Origin: Chryseobacterium sp. ZHDP1
Lineage (GTDB): Bacteria; Bacteroidota; Bacteroidia; Flavobacteriales; Weeksellaceae
Direction of reading: 5' to 3'
Length of the DNA stretch: 64,000 nt
Assembly (NCBI RefSeq): GCF_018603435.1
Contig: NZ_CP075682.1
Span: 4,464,001-4,528,000 of the forward strand
Within the stretch, counting starts at the first letter, position 1. Every line of letters starts with the position of its first letter. The position numbers were made by a program, and so were the translations under genes. The notes under the pieces were generated by a model. That model worked only from the letters and a program-made list of their open reading frames with translations. It was not told the DNA's origin and did not search any database. Shown piece after piece: positions 1 to 8,477 of the stretch.

Positions 1-1
1 T

Positions 2-1171
2 TTGATGTATGGGAATCAAAGAGGGTATTTGAATACGATCCATCAAATGATCGTATGTTACCGCAAACTGGATGATAATAAAAAGGCTGATTCGCTGATA
101 GCGGTAGGGCTTGCAGGATCATCGAAAAATGCGGATTACAAGCAGGAACACAGTTATTTCCTCAAAGAAGAGGGCATTCGTGAATTCCGTAACAAGCATT
201 ATGGCAATGCGGTCAAAATGTTGAACAATTCTTTAGCAGCGCTTATCCAGGTCAATGACTTCGCGTGGTTGACCGTATCATACTCGTACCTCGGCAGAGC
301 CAAGTGGGAGCAGGGAAATATCGGAGAAGCGATCAGGGATTTTGAAAAGATAGATTCAATTTTCGTAAAGCATAATTTTGTTCTGCCGGAAGTAAGACAT
401 ATATATGTCGATCTGATAAATTATTATGCAGATAATAAAGACAGTGCAAAATCATTATACTATACCAGACAACTTCTTAAAGTCGATAAAATTCTTGAAG
501 AGGATTTCGTTTATCTGTCTTCAAAAATCCATCATGAGTATGATGCTGATAAACTTTTACAGGAGAAGGACAAATTACAGCGGATATCCTGGATTAGAGG
601 AACTGTATATGTGATCCTATTATTTATTTTTTCCTTTGGAGCGTTCTATCTGCTTTTAAGGCTGAGGTCCAGAAAGACGGTTATTGGTCGGAATAGCGTT
701 TTAGGGATTAACCTCGCAGGTGGTACCTTAAATATGGAAGAGGAAGGAGCATTCAGGATGCGAACGTACAGGAAAACCGATATAGGTAATAGTATTGTTG
801 AGGATGTTCTTCGGAAGCTGAGTGAATTTGAAGCAAATCACGAATATCTTAATGAGCATATCAAGCTCAAATCAATGGCCAAAAGTTTTGGTGTAAACCA
901 CAATTATCTATCCGAAATTATTCATGCACATAGGGGCGCAAATTTTCATCTATATCTCTGCGAGTTGCGGATTTCCTACATTACTAAGAAACTTGACACC
1001 GATAAAGAATACCATAAGTATACCAGTGACACACTCTCAAAAATGTGTGGAATTTCATCAAGGACTAATTTTTCAAAAGTATTCCAGCAGATAAATGGTA
1101 TGAGTTTTACACAATATCTACACAAAGTCAAATCTGAACTGGGTACCGCTCCTATATCCGTAAATGAATAA
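2..1171 (+). CDS. TPR-containing membrane regulator with AraC-type HTH (5' partial)
   Basis: The reading frame is open to the window edge, so the true N-terminus is probably missing. About 190 residues of helical, TPR-like repeats are followed by one hydrophobic segment (residues about 203-221, VILLFIFSFGAFYLLL) and a C-terminal AraC/XylS-type DNA-binding domain (about 285-380, with LKSMAKSFGVNHNYLSEII and the second helix-turn-helix LSKMCGISSRTNFSKVF). This TPR-TM-AraC layout is a common Bacteroidota transcription-factor type that senses something through the TPR part while anchored in the inner membrane. It lies upstream of the VgrG cluster on the same strand and may control it; that is inference from position. 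The signal sensed is unknown. Confidence 0.8.
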   Translation: MMYGNQRGYLNTIHQMIVCYRKLDDNKKADSLIAVGLAGSSKNADYKQEHSYFLKEEGIREFRNKHYGNAVKMLNNSLAALIQVNDFAWLTVSYSYLGRAKWEQGNIGEAIRDFEKIDSIFVKHNFVLPEVRHIYVDLINYYADNKDSAKSLYYTRQLLKVDKILEEDFVYLSSKIHHEYDADKLLQEKDKLQRISWIRGTVYVILLFIFSFGAFYLLLRLRSRKTVIGRNSVLGINLAGGTLNMEEEGAFRMRTYRKTDIGNSIVEDVLRKLSEFEANHEYLNEHIKLKSMAKSFGVNHNYLSEIIHAHRGANFHLYLCELRISYITKKLDTDKEYHKYTSDTLSKMCGISSRTNFSKVFQQINGMSFTQYLHKVKSELGTAPISVNE

Positions 1172-1238
1172 AATTCGCAATTTACCTTACGGATTTCCGT
1201 AATTATCCTTATATTATATATAATATATTTAGCCTCTT

Positions 1239-1418
1239 ATGAAAGATCAATGCACTATCACATGGACTGGTCGTGTTGTGAAGGAACCGATACCCCGTCA
1301 TTTTGAACTTTTTGAATATGTAGGAACGGACGAATTAGGACAGCCGATCAAAGTTTACGTATATAGGGTTGAAAAAATTGAAAAGGATAAGGAGCAGCTT
1401 CAAAATAGACCTATATAA
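1239..1418 (+). CDS. Small hypothetical protein, 59 aa
   Basis: A short ORF with ATG at 1239 and TAA at 1416-1418. The product begins MKDQCTITWTGRVV and ends QLQNRPI; it is charged and looks like a small beta-rich domain (alternating hydrophobic residues in FELFEYVGTDELGQPIKVYVY). It sits between the AraC-type regulator and vgrG. I do not recognise the family. The sensible amino-acid composition and lack of a competing frame support it as real, but short length keeps confidence modest. Confidence 0.45.
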   Translation: MKDQCTITWTGRVVKEPIPRHFELFEYVGTDELGQPIKVYVYRVEKIEKDKEQLQNRPI

Positions 1419-1795
1419 TTAGCCTATTGCTGTCAATTAACTCCAATATTTTGGATTGAAATCATTGATAGATAGGGGATAGTAAAATTACGACACTTTT
1501 CAAAAAAGTGGGTAAATCATTTTGCCGTGATTTTTCAATATACTATATTGCAAAACCAAAATCACATTAATTTATGAAAAAGAATATATATTTATTTAGT
1601 ATAGACGTGCAACCCTGCACATAGAATGGAGTTTCAATCCTATTGAAATTTGTACGAATTCATCTCAGTACAGTCACTTAATTCCTTTATCCCAAATAAG
1701 GAAAAAAATAGATCGGACGACGTAGCTGAACAAAAAGTCTCACCGCGCTCAGGGAGAATATCACCGTAATTATATAAATGAAAAAATAGATATGT
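1419..1795. other. Non-coding gap upstream of vgrG
   Basis: About 377 bases with no convincing gene. A small hairpin (GTGCA/TGCAC at 1607-1620) and runs of A/T are visible. It probably holds the vgrG promoter, but no clear TAnnTTTG element could be assigned. Confidence 0.4.
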
Positions 1796-3901
1796 ATGTT
1801 TCAGAAAGACATGGATCATATAGATTCGTCAACAGGAGGAGGAGAAAGTAGCAGTTCAACTACTGTTTTTTCTTCACAGCCTGAGAATGCAGGGGCAAAG
1901 ACTTTTTTTGATAAGCCAATGCAGAATAACGAAAGGTCACTTACTAAAGGGAAGCTATGGAAGAACCAGCCTACTTCAAAAATTTATAATGCTGGAGCGA
2001 TTTCGGAAAATGAAGTAAATGGGCTGAACAGGCTGGTGAAGCTTGAAATTGTGGTTGAAGGCACCACCATTCGATTCTTCAAGCATTTCAAGCTTACACA
2101 GAGTGCCGTAAAGCACCATACCTTTGAGTTGACCTTAGCGCACGACACATTGGGCGATGCTGAAAACCACAATTTGGAAGAGGCTCAAAATTTCCTTGGA
2201 AAACGGATTACCGTTGTTTTCAGATATAAAGATGTAGAAGAAAGCCCTGAAAGAAATTTTGTAGGGGTTGTGACTGAGGTCGGTTTCAGTCAGGATCAGG
2301 GAAGTTTGGGTAATATAGTCCTTATTGGTGAAAGCCCGACAATTTTGTTGGACGCTGCACCCCATACCCAAAGTTTTGGGGGAAGTCAGGAAATTAGTCT
2401 CAATAGTATTGCCCAACAAGTTATAAACGAGGGACTTGATCCCAATAAGTTTGATTTCAGGGTTGATGCGAACTACGGGAACATAAGTTACAGTTCTCAA
2501 TATGAAGAAACGCATTATAACTATTTGGGGCGGATGGCGGAGGCTTATGGAGAACAGTTCTTCTATGATGGAGAGGTATTGCATTTTGGAAAGCTTCCGC
2601 CAGCTGAAAACCCTGTAAAGTTAGTATACGGCAGGAATCTCGGTGATGTGAAAATAAGCATGAAAGCCCAGCATGTCAAGCCTTCTTTCTACGGTTACAA
2701 TAGCCGTAAGAATGAGAAATTGACCGGAGGAGATCCAGCTATTAAACATACTTCAGATATCGCTCAGCGAGCCTATGAAATCTCTACTAACACTTTTAAA
2801 ACTCCTTCATTGCGTATAGCACCGATAAAGGCAAATTCATTTTTGGATGTTGAAGCTTCACAGAAGGGTACTGCTGGCAGCAAGGCTGCGGAGGTATTTG
2901 TTACTACCGGAATATCCACTGTACCGTTCCTCTATCCGGGTTGTATAGCGGACATGGAAATGCGAAAAGCAGAAACCAGCGAGACGTCATATTTTACCCG
3001 ATTGTTATTAACGGAGGTCTTACATGAAGTTGATGCAAGGGGATACTATAGCGGGCGTTTTGAGGCTATAGCCGCTGATTTGGGTTATATTCCCCGACCA
3101 GAATTTATTGCCCCAAAAGCTGAACCGCAATTTGGAAAGGTGGTATCCAATACAGATCCATTAAACCAGGGAAGAGTTCAGGTTCAATTCGACTGGCAAC
3201 AGGGGACGGATTGCTCCGAGTTTATCCGGGTCATGTCACCTGATGCAGGAAGCAGTGATGATGTGAAAACGAATAGGGGCTTTATGTCAGTTCCAGAGGT
3301 AGGAGATCAGGTGATGGTAAATTTCGTCTACCAGCATCCTGACCGACCTTTTGTGATGGGTGGTCTTTTTCACGGTGGCATTGGAGCTGGTGGAGGAACA
3401 GGAAACAATATTATGTCTTTTAGTGGAAGGAGTGGAACAGAACTAAAATATGATAATGGTGCAGGTTCAATAAATCTTAAAGACAAAGGTGGCGCAAATA
3501 TGTATTTTGACGGAACGGGCAATGCCACTACTGATGCTAATTTAAATCATGTTGTCAATGCTGGCAGTACAAGTTCCATCAATGTAGGTGCAAAAGAAAA
3601 CAGTCCTGCAACTTCGGTTTTTGAAATGGATGATGAGGGTAATATCAATTTTAAGGGAAAAAAGAGCCTAACAATTACTATCGGAAACAGTTCTCTGAAA
3701 ATGAAAGAAGACGGTACAATCAGCTTGACCGGAAAGGACATCACTGTTACAGGAAGCAACAATCTGGCGATAAATGCTACGCCCTCTGAAAAGGGAGGTG
3801 GTTCAGGTACGATCGACATCACGGCCAAAGGAGGTGATATTACGATCAGCAATGACAAAAATATAAATGTGAAAGGTGGAATTGAAGTTAAATTGACCTA
3901 A
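1796..3901 (+). CDS. vgrG: VgrG-like type VI secretion spike protein
   Basis: The 701-aa product matches the Bacteroidota type VI (T6SSiii) VgrG type. The N-terminal half resembles the phage gp27-like hub (LVKLEIVVEGTTIRFFKHFKLTQ, then SQYEETHYNYLGRMAEAYGEQFFYDG). The middle has the gp5-like OB fold (FGKVVSNTDPLNQGRVQVQF, then GFMSVPEVGDQVMVNFVYQH). The C-terminus is a repetitive beta-helix needle (KDITVTGSNNLAINA, GDITISNDKNINVKGG). ATG at 1796 is used; ATG at 1811 is an alternative and no strong ribosome site decides. The DUF4280 gene starts one base after the stop. No T6SS sheath, baseplate or ATPase genes are in the window, so this is an orphan spike/effector module relying on an apparatus elsewhere. 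Confidence 0.92.
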   Translation: MFQKDMDHIDSSTGGGESSSSTTVFSSQPENAGAKTFFDKPMQNNERSLTKGKLWKNQPTSKIYNAGAISENEVNGLNRLVKLEIVVEGTTIRFFKHFKLTQSAVKHHTFELTLAHDTLGDAENHNLEEAQNFLGKRITVVFRYKDVEESPERNFVGVVTEVGFSQDQGSLGNIVLIGESPTILLDAAPHTQSFGGSQEISLNSIAQQVINEGLDPNKFDFRVDANYGNISYSSQYEETHYNYLGRMAEAYGEQFFYDGEVLHFGKLPPAENPVKLVYGRNLGDVKISMKAQHVKPSFYGYNSRKNEKLTGGDPAIKHTSDIAQRAYEISTNTFKTPSLRIAPIKANSFLDVEASQKGTAGSKAAEVFVTTGISTVPFLYPGCIADMEMRKAETSETSYFTRLLLTEVLHEVDARGYYSGRFEAIAADLGYIPRPEFIAPKAEPQFGKVVSNTDPLNQGRVQVQFDWQQGTDCSEFIRVMSPDAGSSDDVKTNRGFMSVPEVGDQVMVNFVYQHPDRPFVMGGLFHGGIGAGGGTGNNIMSFSGRSGTELKYDNGAGSINLKDKGGANMYFDGTGNATTDANLNHVVNAGSTSSINVGAKENSPATSVFEMDDEGNINFKGKKSLTITIGNSSLKMKEDGTISLTGKDITVTGSNNLAINATPSEKGGGSGTIDITAKGGDITISNDKNINVKGGIEVKLT

Positions 3902-3902
3902 A

Positions 3903-4235
3903 ATGGAATATCTAAAAGACCAGGCGATTCTGGATTGTGACAAGGGCCTACTGACATCAACGTTGATTGTTACTTCCAATCCGAAGATCAAGCTCCGGGA
4001 GGGAAAGTTTGCAACTGATAAAGACAATGTTGCAGGATTGAATATCCCTCATTTTGGATTGTGCGCACTGAAAGGAATCTGCCGTTTAAATCTTGAACTT
4101 TCAGGTGTTCCATTGACTTGGATCAAGGCTGTACCAAAGATCAAAATATTGGATAAAAAACCATTATCAGACGTATCAAAATGTATATGTCCCTATGGTG
4201 GTATTATAAGCTGTAAGAACTCAGGACAACTATAA
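3903..4235 (+). CDS. PAAR-like protein (DUF4280 type)
   Basis: A 110-aa protein with the glycine/cysteine pattern of DUF4280 PAAR-like spike tips: an early Cys (AILDCDKG), a middle pair (HFGLCALKGICRLN) and the C-terminal CICPYGGIISCKNSGQL. In the family the cysteines are thought to hold the conical tip together, possibly with metal. It follows vgrG by one base and precedes the effector gene by 13 bases, the usual order for loading an effector onto a VgrG-PAAR tip. Confidence 0.85.
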   Translation: MEYLKDQAILDCDKGLLTSTLIVTSNPKIKLREGKFATDKDNVAGLNIPHFGLCALKGICRLNLELSGVPLTWIKAVPKIKILDKKPLSDVSKCICPYGGIISCKNSGQL

Positions 4236-4248
4236 AAAAAATTAAATT

Positions 4249-4968
4249 ATGGAGTTAGCAATAGCAGGTGGAGCAAGTGGTTTTTTTGCAAGCGCAACCA
4301 CCGCAGGGACTTCGATGTCGTGGAATCCTATCGGATGGATAATTCTGGCAGTTGTTGCGATTGCTGCAATCTGGTATTTCTGGGACGATATATGTGATTT
4401 TTTCTCTGCTGTAGGCAATGCAGTAGCGGAAACAGCAAAAGTGATCTGGGAATTTGTTTCCAGCCCAGCTATACCTGCTCCGCCTCCAGCAATAGATGAG
4501 GATCTGCCAAAACCAGTACCTCCTCCAATTGATATACCCTTGGATAAACCCGTTACAGTTCCGATCGCACCGCCGATTGCAGTTCCACAGGTAAAGCCTC
4601 GAACAAGAAGGCGTGAGAAAGATATTTATAATGTTTATGACCTTCATGTGGGAACACCCGGACTAATGCGAAATTACACGTTTGGAGCTGGGTTCGTAAA
4701 TCAATTTATGATGAGTGGAGCAATCTGGAAATATGGATTAACTTCTTTTAAGTCGGTTTATGCAAGATATTTAGTAATTTTCCAATTATATCATGGTGAT
4801 AAAGATGAATATATTTTAAATAATCTATCTTCAGGAAAATTATTACCTTATGAGTGGTATTTACAGAATGTGAACTATGCTACAGCCAACGCTGAGGAAG
4901 TTTCTTTGATAGATACATATACGGCAACGCATGGTAAGCTACCTCCTGGTAATACATTTAGGGGTTAG
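4249..4968 (+). CDS. Putative T6SS effector with GIY-YIG/URI-like nuclease C-terminus
   Basis: A 239-aa protein with three parts: an N-terminal hydrophobic helix (about 26-47, PIGWIILAVVAIAAIWYFW), a proline-rich linker (about 75-115) and a compact C-terminal domain (about 122-239). The C-terminal part shows VYDLHV, then WKYGLTSFKSVYARY, then EEVSLIDTY followed by HGKLPPGN. This order (Y..., K-Y-G-x-T...R-Y, Glu-rich helix, G-x-L-P-P-G-N end) recalls URI/GIY-YIG nuclease toxins of polymorphic toxin systems. The match is by eye and low-level. Position directly behind vgrG and the PAAR-like gene supports an effector role; the helix and linker may mediate loading or membrane passage. Confidence 0.6.
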   Translation: MELAIAGGASGFFASATTAGTSMSWNPIGWIILAVVAIAAIWYFWDDICDFFSAVGNAVAETAKVIWEFVSSPAIPAPPPAIDEDLPKPVPPPIDIPLDKPVTVPIAPPIAVPQVKPRTRRREKDIYNVYDLHVGTPGLMRNYTFGAGFVNQFMMSGAIWKYGLTSFKSVYARYLVIFQLYHGDKDEYILNNLSSGKLLPYEWYLQNVNYATANAEEVSLIDTYTATHGKLPPGNTFRG

Positions 4969-4996
4969 TTTTTCACACAATTATAAAATTTGAATA

Positions 4997-5776
4997 ATGA
5001 ATGAGCAAGAAATAGAGAAGTTATTGCAGAAAATTAGCAATCAAAAAATGTTTGGTGAAACAGAAAAAGCAATCGCCAACTTACATATTTTAAATAATGA
5101 GTTCCCGAAAGAAAAGAAGTACTTAGCACTTTTAGCAAGTTCTTATCTTGATGCCGATTCCGTGGAAGTGGCGGAGGAATATTGCGCAAAAGCACTGGAA
5201 ATAGATCCTAGTTATCCGGAGATATTTGAGCTCAAAGGTCTTATTGCAGAGAAGAAGGGCGATGATGAACTGGCCGAAAAATATTATAAGGAATCTATTT
5301 CAACGGGCATTCCCTTTAAAATGGGGCATCTTAGGCTTGTATTATTATATTACAAACTGGAAAAATATGAAGATGCAATAAAGGAAGCTGAATATCTGCT
5401 TGCCAATTTTGATATAGATAGGAATGAGTACTCAGCCGATGAGCAACGTCAAATTTTTGCCCAATGGCTATCGTTTGCGTATAATAGGCTCTATTCGTCC
5501 CTTATACGAATTGGTCAATATGAAAAGGCAGCTAATAAAATCAAAGAATTTATTGCTTTCAGAGCTAACTATGTAAATGATCCGTATCAGTTCCTTACCG
5601 AAGATGAGATCCTGTTTAAACTGTACCATGCCTTAAACGATGAAGAAAAGATGAAGGAGATGGAAGAAAAGATGCTAAACCACTATATGCTTCCTGAAAG
5701 TATGATTGATTCGATGAAAAAAGATGCACAGCAAGGGTATTTGGAAAGTGCAAACCCCGAAAATTATGCCGTATAA
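4997..5776 (+). CDS. TPR-repeat protein, possible immunity or adaptor
   Basis: A 259-aa cytosolic protein with no signal peptide and several TPR units (for example LALLASSYLDADSVEVAEEY, then ALEIDPSYPEIFELKGLIAE, then AEKYYKESISTGIPFKMGH). It starts 28 bases after the effector gene on the same strand, so it is probably co-transcribed. Position suggests an immunity protein or effector chaperone, but TPR proteins have many roles and nothing in the sequence decides. Confidence 0.7.
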   Translation: MNEQEIEKLLQKISNQKMFGETEKAIANLHILNNEFPKEKKYLALLASSYLDADSVEVAEEYCAKALEIDPSYPEIFELKGLIAEKKGDDELAEKYYKESISTGIPFKMGHLRLVLLYYKLEKYEDAIKEAEYLLANFDIDRNEYSADEQRQIFAQWLSFAYNRLYSSLIRIGQYEKAANKIKEFIAFRANYVNDPYQFLTEDEILFKLYHALNDEEKMKEMEEKMLNHYMLPESMIDSMKKDAQQGYLESANPENYAV

Positions 5777-5815
5777 ACAGTAAATTATAGGATGGCTATC
5801 ATCCACCGTTAAATC

Positions 5816-6709
5816 ATGTCCGATCTATTGAACGCAGTGGAATATAGATTTTCATTTCACAAAAAGAGTTCTTATAAAGGTAAAGCGTTATTCAATATAG
5901 AATCCTCTGGTACATTCACATTAGAAAAAGTGGATGGTGATAAAGCTGAATCGAATTTTACCTTTATCAATCTTAGCTATAAAAGCAGCAACACGAACGA
6001 TCCTTTATTGTTCAGTCCTGTCGAGTGGAAGTATTCCCGAGATTTAGGGATTGCTGCAATTATCAATAAAAAGAATTTTAAACCCAAGTGGAACCGTTTT
6101 AGGGATAAACATCGTAATCCATCAAACAGAGTTCTATTGATGGTCATTGAAAAATTATATTTCAATTCACCATTAGGTATGGAACATGATACCTTTTCAA
6201 ATGGTGTCTATTTACCTTTCTTTATTAATTCCAATGGCACTTATACTGAGGGCGAAAATTACAGGGGGCTGCAATATTTGTCAATGCCACTGGATATACC
6301 CTTGGATACCGTATTTGTCTGCAAAAAAGCGGATGAAAGGGAAATATTGCTCGAAGGCTGGGTTACGTTAAACGAACAGTTTCTTGATAACCTACTTCTT
6401 GATCAGGGGTTTAGGAGTAAAGTAAAGGATTACCATGTATCCAGAGACTTTTCCATAGATTCCAAAATAATTGTTATTAAAGATACCGTTGCTGACGTAG
6501 TGAAACAGATAAGTTTCAGTTTAACTGTTAAAGGCGAGCAGGATCTTTTGGAGGAAATTACTTATGAGGTACACACAGATTTTGATAGCTATGAAGGAAA
6601 TGTACACAAGATCTTCGAAGGGAAAAAATATACACTTGAAGAGTGGGAGGAATTTGAGCGTGACCGGAAAAGACCAGGAAGGAACTTTTCTTTATTAGAC
6701 GGGGATTGA
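5816..6709 (+). CDS. Hypothetical protein, end of VgrG cluster
   Basis: A 297-aa protein without signal peptide or membrane helix. It appears beta-rich in the first 230 residues (alternating hydrophobic pattern, for example ALFNIESSGTFTLEKV) and ends in a charged helix (KKYTLEEWEEFERDRKRPG). I do not recognise the family. It lies 39 bases after the TPR gene and is the last gene of the plus-strand run, so immunity or effector-accessory roles are possible from context only. Confidence 0.65.
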   Translation: MSDLLNAVEYRFSFHKKSSYKGKALFNIESSGTFTLEKVDGDKAESNFTFINLSYKSSNTNDPLLFSPVEWKYSRDLGIAAIINKKNFKPKWNRFRDKHRNPSNRVLLMVIEKLYFNSPLGMEHDTFSNGVYLPFFINSNGTYTEGENYRGLQYLSMPLDIPLDTVFVCKKADEREILLEGWVTLNEQFLDNLLLDQGFRSKVKDYHVSRDFSIDSKIIVIKDTVADVVKQISFSLTVKGEQDLLEEITYEVHTDFDSYEGNVHKIFEGKKYTLEEWEEFERDRKRPGRNFSLLDGD

Positions 6710-6851
6710 TTTCACGAAAAATGATATGACATAATTTCTCTATTTTATTATAAAATTCGATGTCTGAATTATTTAACTTATAAAGAATATAAAACGATAA
6801 AAAACATATCTGCGAAGCTAACTGGGATACTATGTATCCCACAAATAACCC

Positions 6852-6958
6852 GCAACGGCTGTCGAAGCGGGGATAGCGTAGAAGGTTACAGCCGTTGCAG
6901 CCGATTTTCGCGCCAAAAGCCGAAGGCTTTTGGCCGCCGGCAGTTTTTTCAACTGCCG
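6852..6958. terminator. Cluster of three inverted repeats between convergent genes
   Basis: Three hairpins lie side by side: a 10-bp perfect stem GCAACGGCTG/CAGCCGTTGC (6852-6861 with 6889-6898), CCAAAAGCC-GAA-GGCTTTTGG (6913-6933) and CGGCAGTT-TTTTC-AACTGCCG (6938-6958). They separate the plus-strand VgrG cluster from the minus-strand PRTRC operon and probably act as terminators. The last hairpin contains the stop codon of the PRTRC ThiF gene (6949-6951). Confidence 0.55.
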
Positions 6959-7761
6959 ACGGTAATGGGTTGTGATTTAAAATTTTTCAGATTGAGGAAA
7001 AAACCACGGTATTCTGTCATACCGTCCTTTAGCAGGTTCCATAAAAGCGATGCCCCCAAGTGCGCAATGGTACTATTGATGAAAAGATCCTGTTTTTCAA
7101 GTGATTCCGCCAGTGAACAGCTCGGGGTATCATCTTGCTGTTCCGAGGTTTGCATAGCTGTACCATATTCCTCAATAATAGATGGTAGGTTTTCAAATGT
7201 TTTGAACTTTTTTGAGGTCGGCTGATCTATGTTTCCGATAGTTGAAAGTATGCCCTGTCCTGAAAATTTGGTATTGCCGAGGTCTAGCCAATACTTTGCT
7301 TTGTCCCTGTGGTAATCATAATCTTTGGTTAACTTCTGCAATATCTTGTTTATTTCAATTCTTGATGCAACCGTATCTGTACAGGTTACGTAAATTGATG
7401 CGCTTGCATAGTCGGGTATTTGTCCATCGGCATTACGCTCGAATTTTCTTGTTTCCGCTTTCCAGTTTGTACCAGCCCACCTGTTAAGCCTATTGATGAT
7501 GGCTTGCGATTTATAAAGATTCCGTTCCGATTCAGCAAACCGTTGCCGTCCGATATTGGATGCTGTAATAATATCATCGTCCCATAGGTGCACGTCCAAT
7601 CCTGGGTGGTCAAGTTCCATTAAACTATGATTGATTTCCATGAGTGCGGTCATAAATTTCGAGCCCGTTCCGCCCGCACCAATTACATTTACACGAATGG
7701 GATTTGTTGGACTTAACAAATAATTGTCCAAGAAATGGATATTTTTCTTTGGCGTTCTCAT
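6949..7761 (-). CDS. PRTRC system ThiF family protein
   Basis: A 270-aa E1-like/ThiF-fold protein. It shows the nucleotide-binding motif VIGAGGTGSKF near residue 26 and the conserved DIITASNIGRQRF (about 63-75), which in this superfamily contacts ATP and the adenylated substrate. The length is shorter than true ThiF or E1 enzymes and fits the PRTRC (ParB-related, ThiF-related cassette) version found on plasmids and integrative elements. Its target is unknown. It is the last gene of the operon; its start overlaps the protein B stop by 4 bases, which implies translational coupling. Confidence 0.88.
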   Translation of the reverse strand: MRTPKKNIHFLDNYLLSPTNPIRVNVIGAGGTGSKFMTALMEINHSLMELDHPGLDVHLWDDDIITASNIGRQRFAESERNLYKSQAIINRLNRWAGTNWKAETRKFERNADGQIPDYASASIYVTCTDTVASRIEINKILQKLTKDYDYHRDKAKYWLDLGNTKFSGQGILSTIGNIDQPTSKKFKTFENLPSIIEEYGTAMQTSEQQDDTPSCSLAESLEKQDLFINSTIAHLGASLLWNLLKDGMTEYRGFFLNLKNFKSQPITVGS

Positions 7762-8465
7762 AATAAAATGTCTTTAAGTTTTTGTGATGTTTTTACAAGC
7801 ATTTCAGTAGGGAATAGTTTACCGTTATCGATAAGGTTTTCCCACAGCATCACACAGTTTCCCTTAACAGGATTATGGTCAGACATAAGGTGTGAAAAGT
7901 AGCTATTGAAAAAGTAGTTTTCCCATAATTTCATCAGCTGGTCAATGGAACCAGTTTCAGCAGTTGAAATATCCACAGTCCCCATACATACGGAGCCATC
8001 CGCATAGACGTTAAAATATGGTGCGTTGTAAAGCGGTGTATTGATTGTGGGCTTTCTCGATGTTGAAAGTGCAAAAACTTTCAGCGTTTCCCTGTCTGCA
8101 ACCCATACCATTGGAGGGGTATGTGCTTTTCCCGATTTTATCCCAAGATGGCTACTAAAGTGCAGATCCCGAAACTGTGCTTTTGTGTACCAGACAATAG
8201 TAGCGGATTTAGCATCGAATGATAGCAGGTTGTTGTTAAGGATGCCACTCGATTTTAAAAGGTTAAGATTTTCTTCATCCACCTGTAAAGCTGTCGCAAG
8301 TCTTTTACCCTCGTTCACAGATAGGGGATGCGGATTGATGGGTATACCATTTTCCATGTCAAAATATTCGACATACGTTTCATTAAAACCTGTCTTACAC
8401 TGATAAAACACCAATGCGCAGGTAGGGTCAAAATAATTTGCGAAGCTGTTGGTTATATCTTCCAT
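7758..8465 (-). CDS. PRTRC system protein B
   Basis: A 235-aa protein resembling PRTRC protein B, with VYVEYFD-type strands near the N-terminus and the conserved middle KAHTPPMVWVADRETLKVFAL. Biochemical role is not known. It overlaps the ThiF gene by 4 bases and follows protein F by 12 bases. The gene order F-B-ThiF is the expected one for this cassette. Confidence 0.85.
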   Translation of the reverse strand: MEDITNSFANYFDPTCALVFYQCKTGFNETYVEYFDMENGIPINPHPLSVNEGKRLATALQVDEENLNLLKSSGILNNNLLSFDAKSATIVWYTKAQFRDLHFSSHLGIKSGKAHTPPMVWVADRETLKVFALSTSRKPTINTPLYNAPYFNVYADGSVCMGTVDISTAETGSIDQLMKLWENYFFNSYFSHLMSDHNPVKGNCVMLWENLIDNGKLFPTEMLVKTSQKLKDILL

Positions 8466-8477
8466 GAGTTCTATTTT

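Noticed and set aside
2135..2584. 149-aa ORF antisense to vgrG
   Set aside because: It lies entirely within vgrG on the other strand, has no family signal and is a frame shadow.
1796..6709. Complete T6SS locus
   Set aside because: Only VgrG, PAAR-like and effector-type genes are present; no sheath, baseplate or ATPase genes in the window.
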